Positions 43,286 to 52,276 of a stretch of 64,000 nucleotides of DNA are shown in pieces; within the stretch, counting starts at the first letter, position 1, and every line of letters begins with the position of its first letter. This DNA is from Oscillospiraceae bacterium (lineage in GTDB: Bacteria; Bacillota; Clostridia; Oscillospirales; CAG-272). Below the pieces are notes generated by a model. That model did no database searches and was not told where the DNA came from. It saw nothing but the letters and a program-made list of their open reading frames with translations. The stretch lies in NCBI GenBank assembly GCA_015064505.1, contig SVSB01000007.1, forward strand, positions 1 through 64,000. Direction: 5' to 3'. Position numbers and translations under genes: made by a program.

Positions 43286-44056
43286 TCAAAGCTGTTTTTT
43301 ATCAAAGACGGGGAAAGCGCACGCAAAAGCCACCACGCACAAAAGGGCTGTAACCGTAACGGCGCCAAGGTAATCGCCGCTCTCCGCCGTTTTATACGTA
43401 AGCGGCGCGGTCTTCATAAGAAAAGCGGGGGAATATTCCTTCAGCGCGGGAATTAAGCCAAGAAGATAAGCGCCGCCGAAAACGGCACCAACTCCCGCGG
43501 CAACGCCCGTGTTTGCGTTAAAAAGAGCGGAAAACAGCGGGATAAGCATTACCGCAAGCACTCCGAGAAGCCACCACAGAAAAACTCCGAAGCCGAGGAA
43601 GCCAACTGCGGAATTATCCCAATAATAGGCGCTGTAGGCGTAGGTAATGCCAAAGCAAACGAAATAAAGCGCAGACCACAGAAGAAAAAGCACCGAAGTT
43701 TTCGCAAGCATTACCTTGCGGCGGGAAAGCCCCTTGGTAAGACACAGCACCAGAGTGTTCGCGTTATATTCCTTTGTGAAGATGCCGCATTCCGCAAGCA
43801 CGAAAACAATAAGAGCCATCGGAATATTCTTATAAAACTGCGCCCAGGAGTCAACGGCAGTGACCGTGTATTCCGTTACCGTCATCCCCGCCTGCGCAAG
43901 GGATTCGGAGAGGCTTTCCATAAGCCACGGGGTAAGCTTTGCAATAGCGGGGTTCATTATGCCGAACAGCACGAACACGGCAAAAAGCATCAGCAGCTTG
44001 CCCGTGCGGTACTGTTCAAGGCATTCTTTTTTAACGAATGCGAAAAAAGCTCTCAT
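43286..44056 (-). CDS. ABC-2 type permease
   Basis: 256 residues, six membrane segments. Cytoplasmic start AFVKKECLEQYRTGK, then NANTLVLCLTKGLSRRKVML, the conserved loop of ABC-2 exporters such as those for bacteriocins or antibiotics. Overlaps the ATPase gene by 4 bp. Together they make an exporter in an Sdp-immunity-like locus. Confidence 0.8.
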   Translation of the reverse strand: MRAFFAFVKKECLEQYRTGKLLMLFAVFVLFGIMNPAIAKLTPWLMESLSESLAQAGMTVTEYTVTAVDSWAQFYKNIPMALIVFVLAECGIFTKEYNANTLVLCLTKGLSRRKVMLAKTSVLFLLWSALYFVCFGITYAYSAYYWDNSAVGFLGFGVFLWWLLGVLAVMLIPLFSALFNANTGVAAGVGAVFGGAYLLGLIPALKEYSPAFLMKTAPLTYKTAESGDYLGAVTVTALLCVVAFACAFPVFDKKQL

Positions 44057-44946
44057 TTTCCCACCGCCTCCATAAACAGCGCTTCAAGGGAAGGCTCCTT
44101 CCGCTCAACGCGCAGGATCGGTATTTCTCGGCGTGACACATAGCCGAGTATTTCAAAGAGGGTGCCGCCATCGTCCTTAAATGAGATAGCGTTATCCTCC
44201 TCGGGCTTTAAAAAGCCGAAGCACCGAAGCAATTCTTCCGCGCCGTCCGCGCTTGCAGGCTCAAGAACGTATTCGTCGGTGCTGTATCTTTCCTTGATCT
44301 CGGAAAGCTTTCCCTTAAGGTTTACCCTTCCCCCGTCAAGAAACGCAACGTCCGTGCAAATGCGCTCAACGTCCGAAAGGATATGAGTGGAGAAAAGCAC
44401 TGTTGTCTGCGAGGATGCGGCACGGAGGATATCAAGGATCTCCTTTCTTCCCACGGGATCCAGGGCAGAGGTGGGCTCGTCGCAGATAAGAAGCTTTGGG
44501 CGGGAGAAGAGCGCCTGGGCAATACCGAGGCGTTGCTTCATTCCGCGGGAATAACCGCCGATGCGGTGCTTTTCCGAAGAGAGCCCCACAAGCTCCAGAA
44601 GCTCCTCCCCGCGGCTTGCGGCTTCTTTTTTATCCGTTCCCGTAATATCCCCGCAAAGCGCAAGATACTCACGGGCGGTCATAAAGGGATAAAACTCGGG
44701 CACGTCGGGAAGGTATCCTATTTTTCTGTTGGTGGGCGTTTCGCCGTAGCTTACCGCTTCCCCGTCCACGAATATCTCTCCGCCGTCGGTTTTTATCAGA
44801 CCGAGGACCGCCTTCATTGTGGTGGTCTTGCCCGCGCCGTTCTTGCCGATAAAGCCGAATACGCTGTTTTTCGGCACGCTAAGATCAAGACCGCAAAGCA
44901 CCTCTTTATCACCGAAGCGCTTGTAAAGCCCCTTTATCTCCAGCAT
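44053..44946 (-). CDS. ABC exporter ATP-binding protein
   Basis: 297 residues from ATG 44946; its first base is shared with the stop codon of the gene upstream. Walker A GKNGAGKTT, Q-loop, signature YSRGMKQRLGIAQAL, Walker B LLICDEPTSALDP, H-loop STHILSDVERIC. A C-terminal extension of about 80 residues is typical of bacitracin-type exporters. Partner of the ABC-2 permease. Confidence 0.9.
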   Translation of the reverse strand: MLEIKGLYKRFGDKEVLCGLDLSVPKNSVFGFIGKNGAGKTTTMKAVLGLIKTDGGEIFVDGEAVSYGETPTNRKIGYLPDVPEFYPFMTAREYLALCGDITGTDKKEAASRGEELLELVGLSSEKHRIGGYSRGMKQRLGIAQALFSRPKLLICDEPTSALDPVGRKEILDILRAASSQTTVLFSTHILSDVERICTDVAFLDGGRVNLKGKLSEIKERYSTDEYVLEPASADGAEELLRCFGFLKPEEDNAISFKDDGGTLFEILGYVSRREIPILRVERKEPSLEALFMEAVGK

Positions 44947-45149
44947 CACGCGTCCTCTTTTCCCAGAAGCAGATAAAGAATGGGACCAACGTAGTTCATA
45001 AGCACGATAGTCACGATAAGCCAAAGGGCGCGGGTTCCGCGCTTGTAGCTTTTATGGGTGAGAATGTGGTGGAGAGTATAGCCGAGAAGGCCGAACTGCA
45101 CTATAACGAGAGGTATAAGAAAAGGCAAAAATTCCATTATCTGATTCAT
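44946..45149 (-). CDS. PLDc_N-type small membrane protein
   Basis: 67 residues, two membrane segments (FLPFLIPLVIVQFGLLGYTL and LWLIVTIVLMNYVGPILYLL) ending GKEDA. This is the phospholipase-D-nuclease N-terminal domain occurring alone, common in Bacillota immunity and exporter operons. AAGGAGG precedes the ATG. It shares one base with the ATPase gene downstream and one with sdpI upstream. Confidence 0.75.
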   Translation of the reverse strand: MNQIMEFLPFLIPLVIVQFGLLGYTLHHILTHKSYKRGTRALWLIVTIVLMNYVGPILYLLLGKEDA

Positions 45150-45811
45150 TATTTTTCCTCCTTACTGTCAGACGGATGCTTTTTATAATAAACGTAGGAA
45201 TATACCATGGGGGCAAGGGTCATTGCTATGAGCAAAGGCACGAATAAAACGGCATTCCACGGCGCGGGCAAAAAAGCGCAAGCGATAAGCAGCACGCCGC
45301 CGACCATCCAGAGTCTGCCGCCGAAGCGGTGGGTCGCGTTCCAGTTTTCCTCGTTTTCAAGAGCCCACACCACCTTGATGCCGAGGGTGTAGTTCTGCTT
45401 GCACTTGGGCAGATAGTTTCCGATCACGATGATCAGCACACCAACGAAAACAAAAGCGATCGACTCTACCCTCGCGCTATAGCCAAGAGCCTGTGCGTAT
45501 ACGACGAAAGCCAAAAGCAGCGAAACGGCGGGCATTGACCACATAATAAGATCCATCGGCTTTTTGCTCTGGTTTTTGTTTTTTGGGTCAAGCGCAGTTG
45601 CAACTATGCAAACGATATGGCAAAAAAGCATCAAAAGCGGAATAGCAAACACAACGAAGCCCTTGCCTGCATAATTATCCGCCTCTCCCGCAAAGCTCCA
45701 ATGTATCGGTATGCTATCGGGAAGCTTGTTCCAAAGTATCAGCCCTGCTATTATCGGCAACAATATCACGACCGACGTAATTATCAGCTTTTTTAGATTA
45801 TTCTTTATCAT
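45149..45811 (-). CDS. sdpI: SdpI family immunity-like membrane protein
   Basis: 220 residues, six membrane segments. The N-terminal DUF1648 signature (LPDSIPIHWSFAGEADNYAG) and the SdpI C-terminal NYLPKCKQNYTLGIKVVWAL, HRFGGRLWMVGG are clear. In Bacillus subtilis SdpI both protects against the SdpC toxin and titrates its repressor SdpR at the membrane. Here no sdpABC genes are visible, so the locus is immunity or stress response without the toxin. Overlaps sdpR by 14 bp. Confidence 0.8.
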   Translation of the reverse strand: MIKNNLKKLIITSVVILLPIIAGLILWNKLPDSIPIHWSFAGEADNYAGKGFVVFAIPLLMLFCHIVCIVATALDPKNKNQSKKPMDLIMWSMPAVSLLLAFVVYAQALGYSARVESIAFVFVGVLIIVIGNYLPKCKQNYTLGIKVVWALENEENWNATHRFGGRLWMVGGVLLIACAFLPAPWNAVLFVPLLIAMTLAPMVYSYVYYKKHPSDSKEEK

Positions 45812-46076
45812 CGTTTTCTCCCTTCAGATCGGATATCCAAAGCATTATCTCCTCCAGAACGGAGGCGTTAAGCTCGTAAAAAATAAATTTTCCCTCTCTC
45901 TTATCCCGTATAAGATCCGCTTCCTTCAGAACGGACAGATGCCGCGATATGGACGCACCCGTCACGGAGAAGTGATCGGTTATCTCCCCTGCGGACCGCC
46001 TGCCCGATTTCAGCATATTCAGTATCTCGCGCCGAATAGGATCGGCAAGGGCGCGCATAGTGTTCTGCAGTCCCAT
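45798..46076 (-). CDS. sdpR: ArsR/SdpR family repressor
   Basis: 92 residues, winged helix: MRALADPIRREILNMLKSG, SAGEITDHFSVTGASISRHL, KREGKFIFYELN. No metal-binding cysteines, as in SdpR. It is the first gene of a five-gene operon (sdpR, sdpI, PLDc_N, ABC ATPase, permease). A 27-bp dyad between its promoter and start codon is the likely operator, so the operon is probably autorepressed. Confidence 0.8.
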   Translation of the reverse strand: MGLQNTMRALADPIRREILNMLKSGRRSAGEITDHFSVTGASISRHLSVLKEADLIRDKREGKFIFYELNASVLEEIMLWISDLKGENDDKE

Positions 46077-46087
46077 CGTTCCTCCTC

Positions 46088-46145
46088 ATTTAACATTTAA
46101 CCTAATTGTTAAATATATTATAACACGGCATTTTCATTTTGTCAA
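46088..46145 (-). promoter_or_regulatory. Consensus promoter plus operator of sdpR operon
   Basis: TTGACA (46145-46140), 17-bp spacer, TATAAT (46122-46117). Immediately downstream, at 46114-46088, is a palindrome with ATTTAACA / TGTTAAAT arms covering the start of transcription. Confidence 0.85.
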
Positions 46146-46154
46146 TAATAAAAT

Positions 46155-46252
46155 CCCCGCCGCAGATCCTTTACTTCGCGCCCACAAACAGATTCTTCGC
46201 TTCGCTCAAGAATGACGTTTGCGTGCGTTCGGCTCAAGATAACGCGGCGGGG
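46155..46252. repeat. Palindromic element sharing core with 437-571
   Basis: Outer stem CCCCGCCGC / GCGGCGGGG; it contains GATTCTTCGCTTCGCTCAAG at 46191-46210 within the shared 26-bp core. It lies between the sdpR promoter and the end of the DUF4097 gene, where it could also terminate transcription. Confidence 0.6.
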
Positions 46253-46269
46253 CAATATTGCTATTATCT

Positions 46270-47175
46270 TTATTTCTTTATTTCTATTTCTATATCTCCC
46301 GTATCGGTCTCTATCTCGCAAAGACCGCCGGTGGTGGCTTTGGGCACTCTTACCTTGCCCGTATCGCTTCTTGCATAGAAGATCTTATCGGAAAGGACGG
46401 TACCCCTCACGTCGCCCGTATCGGTTGTAATACGCATGGCGGCGGCGTCGCAATCCTCAAGGATAACGTTGCCCGTATCGTTCTCCACACGCATATCTCC
46501 TTCAACTAAAACGTTGGCAAGACGCACTCTGCCCGTATCGCTTTCAACGTCAAGCGAGGCGCATTCAACGGAGCTGATAACGGTTCTGCCCGTGCTCACG
46601 TCGGTGGTAATTCCGCCCGAGGCGTGCACCTTTTCTATAACCACGGCACCCGTAGACGCCTCTGCGTCAAGAGCGCCGACCTTAACGCCGTTTACGGATA
46701 TCTTTCCCGTATCGGATTTGAGCATTACGCGGTCAAAGGTAAAGCCTCCCTCAACGGTTACGTATCCAACGTCGCTTTCCGCGGTAACGCCCGCGTATTC
46801 ATCTTCGGGCAGGTAGACCACCGCCTCCGATATGCCCGTAAATATTCCTATCCGCTCGTACCATTTGCGGTTATCCGTTTCCCTTACCGTAAGGGTTCCG
46901 TTTATCACCTCGGAGGAATAATCAAGTCTGTCAAGCTGCTTTATCACCACTCGGCAGGTGCCGTCCTCCGATCGTGCGATACGAAAACCGCAAACGTCGC
47001 CGTTCATCTGAATATTATCAAAGCTTTCATCAATTACGTACGTTTGCTCCGCAAGCGTACCCGTCAGCTCTTTAAAATTGAATCCCACAGAAATTGCTCC
47101 TCCCGCAAAAAGAATTATTCCCGCCGCAAGCATAATAAGCGCAACAGCGATAAAAATTTTAGTGGATCTTTTCAT
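46270..47175 (-). CDS. DUF4097 beta-helix adhesin-like protein
   Basis: 301 residues. One N-terminal membrane anchor (IFIAVALIMLAAGIILFAGG), then repeated short strands (SDTGKISVNGVKVGALDAEA, DVSTGRTVISSVECASLDVE, DTGRVRLANVLVEGDMRVEN) of the DUF4097 putative adhesin family. Start shared with the stop of the DUF1700 gene. Probably extracytoplasmic and membrane-anchored; part of the PadR/DUF1700 module linked to envelope stress. Confidence 0.8.
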   Translation of the reverse strand: MKRSTKIFIAVALIMLAAGIILFAGGAISVGFNFKELTGTLAEQTYVIDESFDNIQMNGDVCGFRIARSEDGTCRVVIKQLDRLDYSSEVINGTLTVRETDNRKWYERIGIFTGISEAVVYLPEDEYAGVTAESDVGYVTVEGGFTFDRVMLKSDTGKISVNGVKVGALDAEASTGAVVIEKVHASGGITTDVSTGRTVISSVECASLDVESDTGRVRLANVLVEGDMRVENDTGNVILEDCDAAAMRITTDTGDVRGTVLSDKIFYARSDTGKVRVPKATTGGLCEIETDTGDIEIEIKK

Positions 47176-47774
47176 CACGCGGGTCTCCTTCCTATTATCA
47201 GTCGTTTAATTGCCAAAACCAATTTCTTTATGCCGAGCACCACAAGCTTTGAAAGGGCGTTGCACGCCATAAACAATAATATGCCGATGGAGGCGCATAT
47301 AAACGCACCGCCAAGCATAAGCGTGCCTAAAGCAATTTTTGCAGTGCAATACTGTACCACGGCACCGATGGCAAGGCCGACCCCCGCCCCCATAAGACCA
47401 ACGGCAACGGCGTAAAGCACGATGATCACGGAAAAGATCGACACGATAATGGAGATAAGGGTTGAGAACAGAGATATAAGTAATGGTACCCATATGGGTG
47501 AAGTGAATATAATAAGCAACATCTCCGCGGCGCTCAGCTCGCGCTTCTTGCTTATTTTGTCCTTCACTATCTTCTTTATGGGAGTATCCGAGAGGATCTG
47601 TGCCGCGATATTCCGTGGATCTCCCACGTCCGCAACCGCCTCTTCCTCGGTCATTCCCTCCTCCATACGGTCGTCTATCATCTCGCTGTAATAATCAACG
47701 TGGCGCTCCACGTCCTCAAGGGGCATTCCCTTAAGCTCCTCGCGCAAAGCGTATATAAATTCAAGCCTCGTCAT
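47175..47774 (-). CDS. DUF1700 membrane protein
   Basis: 199 residues. The N-terminal 75 residues have the conserved pattern YALREELKGMPLEDVERHVD, YYSEMIDDRMEEGMTEEEAV; four hydrophobic segments follow. DUF1700 proteins pair with a PadR regulator and a DUF4097 partner throughout Bacillota. Overlaps PadR by 14 bp and the DUF4097 gene by 1 bp. Confidence 0.85.
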   Translation of the reverse strand: MTRLEFIYALREELKGMPLEDVERHVDYYSEMIDDRMEEGMTEEEAVADVGDPRNIAAQILSDTPIKKIVKDKISKKRELSAAEMLLIIFTSPIWVPLLISLFSTLISIIVSIFSVIIVLYAVAVGLMGAGVGLAIGAVVQYCTAKIALGTLMLGGAFICASIGILLFMACNALSKLVVLGIKKLVLAIKRLIIGRRPA

Positions 47775-48093
47775 TTCCGTCCTCCTTGCACTCTTCGGCT
47801 ATATATCTGTATATGGAAAGGAGCTCTGCCCATTCAGACTTAAAAGCTTCTATCCTTTCCCTTCCCGCATCCGTTATTCGGTAATATTTACGCAATCTGC
47901 CGTTATGCTCTGCCGTGCGCACCGTAAGCAGCTCGGAGGCTTCAAGCCTGCGGAGTATGGGATAGAGCGTGGACTCGGAGATATCTATATACGGCTTTAC
48001 GTCCTTAATTATCTTATATCCGTAGGAATCCTCGTTCTTTATGGCTGCAAGCACGCAAACGTCAAGCATTCCCCGCTTGAGCTGTATATCCAT
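47761..48093 (-). CDS. PadR family regulator
   Basis: 110 residues from ATG 48093, with AGGAGGTGTGAT upstream. PadR N-domain: RGMLDVCVLAAIKNEDSYGY, ISESTLYPILRRLEASELLT, RKYYRITDAGRERIEAF. The short C-terminal helix is the dimerisation segment. First gene of the PadR-DUF1700-DUF4097 operon, with a dyad overlapping its promoter. Confidence 0.85.
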   Translation of the reverse strand: MDIQLKRGMLDVCVLAAIKNEDSYGYKIIKDVKPYIDISESTLYPILRRLEASELLTVRTAEHNGRLRKYYRITDAGRERIEAFKSEWAELLSIYRYIAEECKEDGNDEA

Positions 48094-48122
48094 ATCACAC
48101 CTCCTATACATCCCTTCACACA

Positions 48123-48153
48123 ATACTATATCACGCATAGTATCGACTGTCAA
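48123..48153 (-). promoter_or_regulatory. PadR promoter with overlapping dyad
   Basis: TTGACA (48153-48148), 17-bp spacer, TATAGT (48130-48125). ATACTAT and ATAGTAT (48123-48143) form an inverted repeat inside the spacer and -10, a likely autorepression operator. Confidence 0.75.
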
Positions 48154-48183
48154 GATAAATCAAGGAATTCAAAGGCATTTTTA

Positions 48184-48225
48184 TAAAAAATGGGCGGGCA
48201 AGGAAAAAATCCTTGCTCACCCATC
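48184..48225 (-). terminator. Intrinsic terminator
   Basis: Stem TGGGTGAGCAAGGA / TCCTTGCCCGCCCA (two mismatches), followed on the minus strand by TTTTTTATAAAAA. Ends the GH127/oxidoreductase operon. Confidence 0.8.
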
Positions 48226-48231
48226 GGATAA

Positions 48232-49368
48232 TTAAAATTCGGGTACGATAACGGGGTCGCCGTTCTTCATTGCTGATTCATGAGCGCAGATACCTGCGGC
48301 GGTAATGTTGGCGCCGAGCATCTCGTCTATCCACGGTTTTCTTTCCTCCACGCAGCTGCGAACGAATTCGTGCACGAGGTGGGGGTGGGAGCCGTGGTGA
48401 CCGCCGCCCGCGCCCTTTTTGAGAGATTCCTGGGGGTTGAGAGGATCGAACTTTCCGCCAACGGTAAAGTGCTGTATCTCCCCCGGAAGGCGATCGTGGA
48501 AATTGGGCATGGGAGTAACGTTCACGACGCTTCTGCCGCCGCGCTTTCCTTCCACCGCCTGCTGATAGAGGGTAACGTAAGGATCGCTTCCGTCACCGAA
48601 GCCCCACTCAAAGCAGGCGTTGGAGCCGTAAATAAACATTCCCTCCTGATAAACGCGTGCGCACTCAAAGAGAGAGCGCGTTGCCTCGCCCTTCATACCG
48701 CTTTCAAACTCAAAAAGCGCACTTTCCACGGGGTACGGATTTCCGTACTGCTCGTGAAGCCACTCCTCCATGGTTCCCGAGCCAAAGCAGTTCACGCGGC
48801 AGATGCGGGAGTCGGAAAGCGCCACCATAGGAGCTATGGCGTGAGTTCCGTACCACATGGGAGGAAGCCCCATCCAATAGGAGGGCCAGTTTGCCATATC
48901 CTGATAATGTGAACCGCGGAAGAACTGTATCTTGCCGAATTTGCCCTCGCGCTTCATCTCGGAAGCGTAGAAAAACTGATACGTATAAAGGGTGGTTTCC
49001 ATCATCATGTAGTTCTTGCCGGATCTTCTTTTGGCTTCCACGATACGTCTGATGTCATCAAGGGAGGTTGCCATGGGCACGGTGCAGGCGCAATGCTTGC
49101 CGGCATCCAGCACTCTTACGGTCTGATCCGCGTGCAGGGGAATTGGAGTTACCAGATGCACCGCGTCAATGCTTTTGTCCGCAAGTATCGCTTCAAAGCT
49201 CTCTGCAATTTCAGCACCGCCGATATGCTCCGATACTTTTTCAGCCTTTTGGCGATCGGTATCAAACAAGGTAAGCTCTCCAACGTCCGGATGCTCCTTG
49301 TAAATACCCGCAAAGGCACCTCCGAAGCCAAGACCTACGAGAGCAACGTTAAGTTTTTTGTTATTCAT
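48232..49368 (-). CDS. Gfo/Idh/MocA family oxidoreductase
   Basis: 378 residues from ATG 49368, with ACGGAGAAAATAAA upstream. N-terminal Rossmann fold (VALVGLGFGGAFAG, TPIPLHADQTV) and the C-terminal alpha/beta domain (MMMETTLYTYQFFYASEMKR, HYQDMANWPSYWMGLPPMWY). The family oxidises or reduces sugars or removes glycosidic groups with NAD(P). It follows the GH127 gene by 13 bp, so a role in processing the sugar released there is likely. Confidence 0.8.
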   Translation of the reverse strand: MNNKKLNVALVGLGFGGAFAGIYKEHPDVGELTLFDTDRQKAEKVSEHIGGAEIAESFEAILADKSIDAVHLVTPIPLHADQTVRVLDAGKHCACTVPMATSLDDIRRIVEAKRRSGKNYMMMETTLYTYQFFYASEMKREGKFGKIQFFRGSHYQDMANWPSYWMGLPPMWYGTHAIAPMVALSDSRICRVNCFGSGTMEEWLHEQYGNPYPVESALFEFESGMKGEATRSLFECARVYQEGMFIYGSNACFEWGFGDGSDPYVTLYQQAVEGKRGGRSVVNVTPMPNFHDRLPGEIQHFTVGGKFDPLNPQESLKKGAGGGHHGSHPHLVHEFVRSCVEERKPWIDEMLGANITAAGICAHESAMKNGDPVIVPEF

Positions 49369-49381
49369 TTTATTTTCTCCG

Positions 49382-51295
49382 TTATTTAACAGGTATCCAA
49401 ACACGCATTTGATTCAATCCTCTGTTAGCCCACATAAAGTACGGTATAAGCCTTATACGGCGTTTCTCCTCACGATATTCGTTGAAATAAAGCGCCTCGG
49501 GATCACAGGAAACCAGCTCATACCCATCGGCAAGCACGGTATATACTTTGCCGAGATCGTTTGCCGCATTTCCGAAGCCGCCGATCTCCGCGGGAGTCTT
49601 TTTTTCAAGCAGCAGCTCCGCCTCTCCGTCAAGAGTAAATCCAAAGACCTCTCCGTCATTATCCGCGCCCTCAGCACAGAGCACCAAGGGACCGACGGTG
49701 ATCGCCGCCTTCCCGCTGTTTGATGCGACCTTTATGCTTGTGCGGTTTATGCGCGGGGACATATCAAGCTTCAGGGTAATAACGTCACCTGCTCTTGCAT
49801 CAACGTAATAATACCCGTCCGCAAGCTCGCCCTTTGCCGAAATGCTGAAGTTCTGCAGCGTAAACTCGGGAATATGTATACCAAGTCTCGCACTTCCCTC
49901 TTTGACCGTGTACGTCACGGTATCGCCAAAGGGATAATCCGTTTTCACGGATATGCATACGTTATCAAGTGCAAGCTCCCCTGCGGCAAAAATATTGGAA
50001 TACAGTACTCCATCCTCGGTATCCCATATATAATTCGCAGACGATGCAAAGAGCCTTGCAGCATTAGGCGGACAGCAGGCACAGCCAAACCATCCCGGTC
50101 TTACGGGGCGCGCGTGAATATATACCGGTGCCACGTTTGAAACCCCGGGTATCGCCTCAAGGGGATTTACGTAGAAAAACTTCTTTCCGTCAAGCTCCAT
50201 TCCTGCGGGAACCGTGTTAAAGATCGCACGCTCCATAACGTCAGCAAAGCTTCCGCTGCGCTTTAACTTGAGCATTTTTGAAGCAAAGAAAACAAGAGCA
50301 ATGGAAGCACACGTCTCGCAATATGCGGTATCGTTCGGCAGATCGTAATCAACGCTGAACGCTTCCCCTATACGCGAGGAACCGATACCGCCCGTAATGT
50401 GCATCTGCCTTTTTACTATGCTGTCAAAAAGTCTGAAGCAGGCTTCGGTAAGCTTTTCTTCCTTTGTAACAGCGGCAATGTCAGCCATCGCGGTATAGAG
50501 ATATACGGCTCTGACGGCGTGTCCGACAGCATCCTGCTGTTCTCTTACGGGGAGGTGCGCCTGTCTGTACTTCAGATCTCCCGTTTTTCCGCTCCATATC
50601 TTCCAATTGCGCTTTTCCGATTCTCTGTCATAAAACTCGGCATCAACACCGCGCACGTTTATAAAATGCTCGGCAAGCTCCTTGTATCTTTCATCGCCCG
50701 TAGCGCGCCACAAGCGCATCAGCGCAAGCTCGATCTCGGGGTGACCGGGGTAGCCTTCTGCACCTTCTGTTACAAAACGCTGATATAACATATCCGCATT
50801 TTTTTGCATTATACGAAGCAGCTTGTCATTGCCCGTTACATCATAAAGGGCAACCGCCGCCTCCATCATATGCCCGGAGCAATACAGCTCATGCGCTTCA
50901 AGCAGATTTTTGAACTTTTCCGTCGGGCGCTTCAAGGTAAAATAGGTTTGAAGATACCCATCCTCCTCCTGCGCGTCCGCAATAACGTCGCAAAGCTCGT
51001 CAAGGCGCTTTTCCAAGCACACGTCGGGCTTTATCTGCAGCGAATATGCCGCCGCCTCGATCCACTTCGCAACGTCGCTATCCTGAAATACCTGCCCGTA
51101 GAATTCTCCGTTTTCCGCCATTACTCCGTTTTTATTGAGATAAGCGGCATTTTTGAAGTTTGCTACCGCATGGCTCGGAGCACAGTCCCCGACCTCATCG
51201 TTTATGACCTTTTCCTGATACGGAACAACCGTATCGCAAACAAGCCGCGCCTGCCTTGCAAGAAATCCGTCTGTAAATCTGAAGCTCTTCAGCAT
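49382..51295 (-). CDS. GH127 beta-L-arabinofuranosidase
   Basis: 637 residues, cytoplasmic (no signal peptide). All catalytic landmarks of the Bifidobacterium HypBA1 enzyme can be placed: E311 (acid/base), E327 and C329 in AYCETC, and C407-C408 in GCACCPPN, which bind zinc with C407 as nucleophile. The E311-E327 spacing of 16 matches E322-E338. It hydrolyses beta-L-arabinofuranosides from plant glycoproteins or oligosaccharides after uptake. A divergent AraC regulator and a downstream oxidoreductase complete a small arabinose-glycan locus. Confidence 0.9.
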   Translation of the reverse strand: MLKSFRFTDGFLARQARLVCDTVVPYQEKVINDEVGDCAPSHAVANFKNAAYLNKNGVMAENGEFYGQVFQDSDVAKWIEAAAYSLQIKPDVCLEKRLDELCDVIADAQEEDGYLQTYFTLKRPTEKFKNLLEAHELYCSGHMMEAAVALYDVTGNDKLLRIMQKNADMLYQRFVTEGAEGYPGHPEIELALMRLWRATGDERYKELAEHFINVRGVDAEFYDRESEKRNWKIWSGKTGDLKYRQAHLPVREQQDAVGHAVRAVYLYTAMADIAAVTKEEKLTEACFRLFDSIVKRQMHITGGIGSSRIGEAFSVDYDLPNDTAYCETCASIALVFFASKMLKLKRSGSFADVMERAIFNTVPAGMELDGKKFFYVNPLEAIPGVSNVAPVYIHARPVRPGWFGCACCPPNAARLFASSANYIWDTEDGVLYSNIFAAGELALDNVCISVKTDYPFGDTVTYTVKEGSARLGIHIPEFTLQNFSISAKGELADGYYYVDARAGDVITLKLDMSPRINRTSIKVASNSGKAAITVGPLVLCAEGADNDGEVFGFTLDGEAELLLEKKTPAEIGGFGNAANDLGKVYTVLADGYELVSCDPEALYFNEYREEKRRIRLIPYFMWANRGLNQMRVWIPVK

Positions 51296-51395
51296 CTTGA
51301 CACCTTCCTAAAGAACATATTGTAAATTTCGGAAATCAAAAGCAAAACGGATCTGCGTCAAAAGCAGGTATTGTAACCGTTTTTTTAGCTGACCG

Positions 51396-51424
51396 ATTGC
51401 TTTTCTTCTGCTTTTATGATATTA
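51396..51424 (+). promoter_or_regulatory. Promoter of AraC regulator
   Basis: TTGCTT, 17-bp spacer, TATTAT. Confidence 0.55.
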
Positions 51425-51445
51425 TAATCCCAAGCCAAATTAAAT

Positions 51446-51469
51446 GTACAAAGCGGCAAAGTTTTGTAC
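51446..51469. promoter_or_regulatory. Inverted repeat in araC leader
   Basis: GTACAAA and TTTGTAC arms separated by 10 bp, at about +16 to +39 of the predicted transcript. Possible autoregulatory site. Confidence 0.4.
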
Positions 51470-51484
51470 GAAAGGGAGTTTTTC

Positions 51485-52276
51485 GTGCTATTTAACTATT
51501 TGGACAGGGAGAAAAAGAGAATAATCGAGACCTGCAACTACAATCAGCATATAGAAAGCTGTCACGCAGACCGTATAATGAAGGTACATGATCTCGTGTA
51601 TATAAAAGAGGGCGAATGGAGCATCGCCCAAGACGGCGTCAATTACGAGCTTGCCAAAGGCGACGTTTTGCTTTTGCAGGGAGAACATCACCACTACGGC
51701 ACCGCGCCGTGCAAAGGGATAGTAAAAACCAGATTCATCCACTTTCTGACTGACCAAAGAGATTCCGTTTCCGAGGAGTGCGGCACAAGGGATGGCTTCT
51801 ACGCCTTCCCCATGGTCGTCCATTGCGCTCACGACCCTCTGGTGGAAAAATATTTCAACAGAGTTATTTCCTCCTTCTGGTCGGATAACGTATACGAAAA
51901 GGAAAAGGCTGCCGCGTATCTCGACCTGCTTCTGTGCGAGCTTAGCGGTATCGGCGCAAGAAAGCATTCCATTGCTGACGATATCAAGGCGCAGATAAAT
52001 AAGACGCCCCACAGATTCATATCAAACGAGGAATTTGCAAACAGATACGGGGTTTCCGTCAGAACAGTCACGTCAAAATTCAAGGAAGCAACAGGCACAA
52101 GCATTCACGCGTGGCAAACGGAACAAAAGTGCCGCATTGCGGAGGAGCTTTTAAGAAACGATCCCACCGTAACCTTAAAGGAAGTTGCCCTTACCTACGG
52201 TTTTTACGACGAGTATCACTTCGGCAAGTGCTTCAAAAGAGTAATGGGTTATTCCCCAAAGCGCAAAAAAGCATAA
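51485..52276 (+). CDS. AraC family transcriptional regulator
   Basis: 263 residues from GTG 51485; AAAGGGAG precedes it at a good distance, better than the TTG 21 bp earlier. The N-terminal cupin half (LVYIKEGEWSIAQDGVNYEL, KGDVLLLQGEHHHYG) probably senses a sugar. The C-terminal half has two HTH units (NEEFANRYGVSVRTVTSKFK, TLKEVALTYGFYDEYHFGKC, FKRVMGYSPKRKK). It is divergent from the GH127 gene and likely controls it. Confidence 0.85.
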   Translation: MLFNYLDREKKRIIETCNYNQHIESCHADRIMKVHDLVYIKEGEWSIAQDGVNYELAKGDVLLLQGEHHHYGTAPCKGIVKTRFIHFLTDQRDSVSEECGTRDGFYAFPMVVHCAHDPLVEKYFNRVISSFWSDNVYEKEKAAAYLDLLLCELSGIGARKHSIADDIKAQINKTPHRFISNEEFANRYGVSVRTVTSKFKEATGTSIHAWQTEQKCRIAEELLRNDPTVTLKEVALTYGFYDEYHFGKCFKRVMGYSPKRKKA

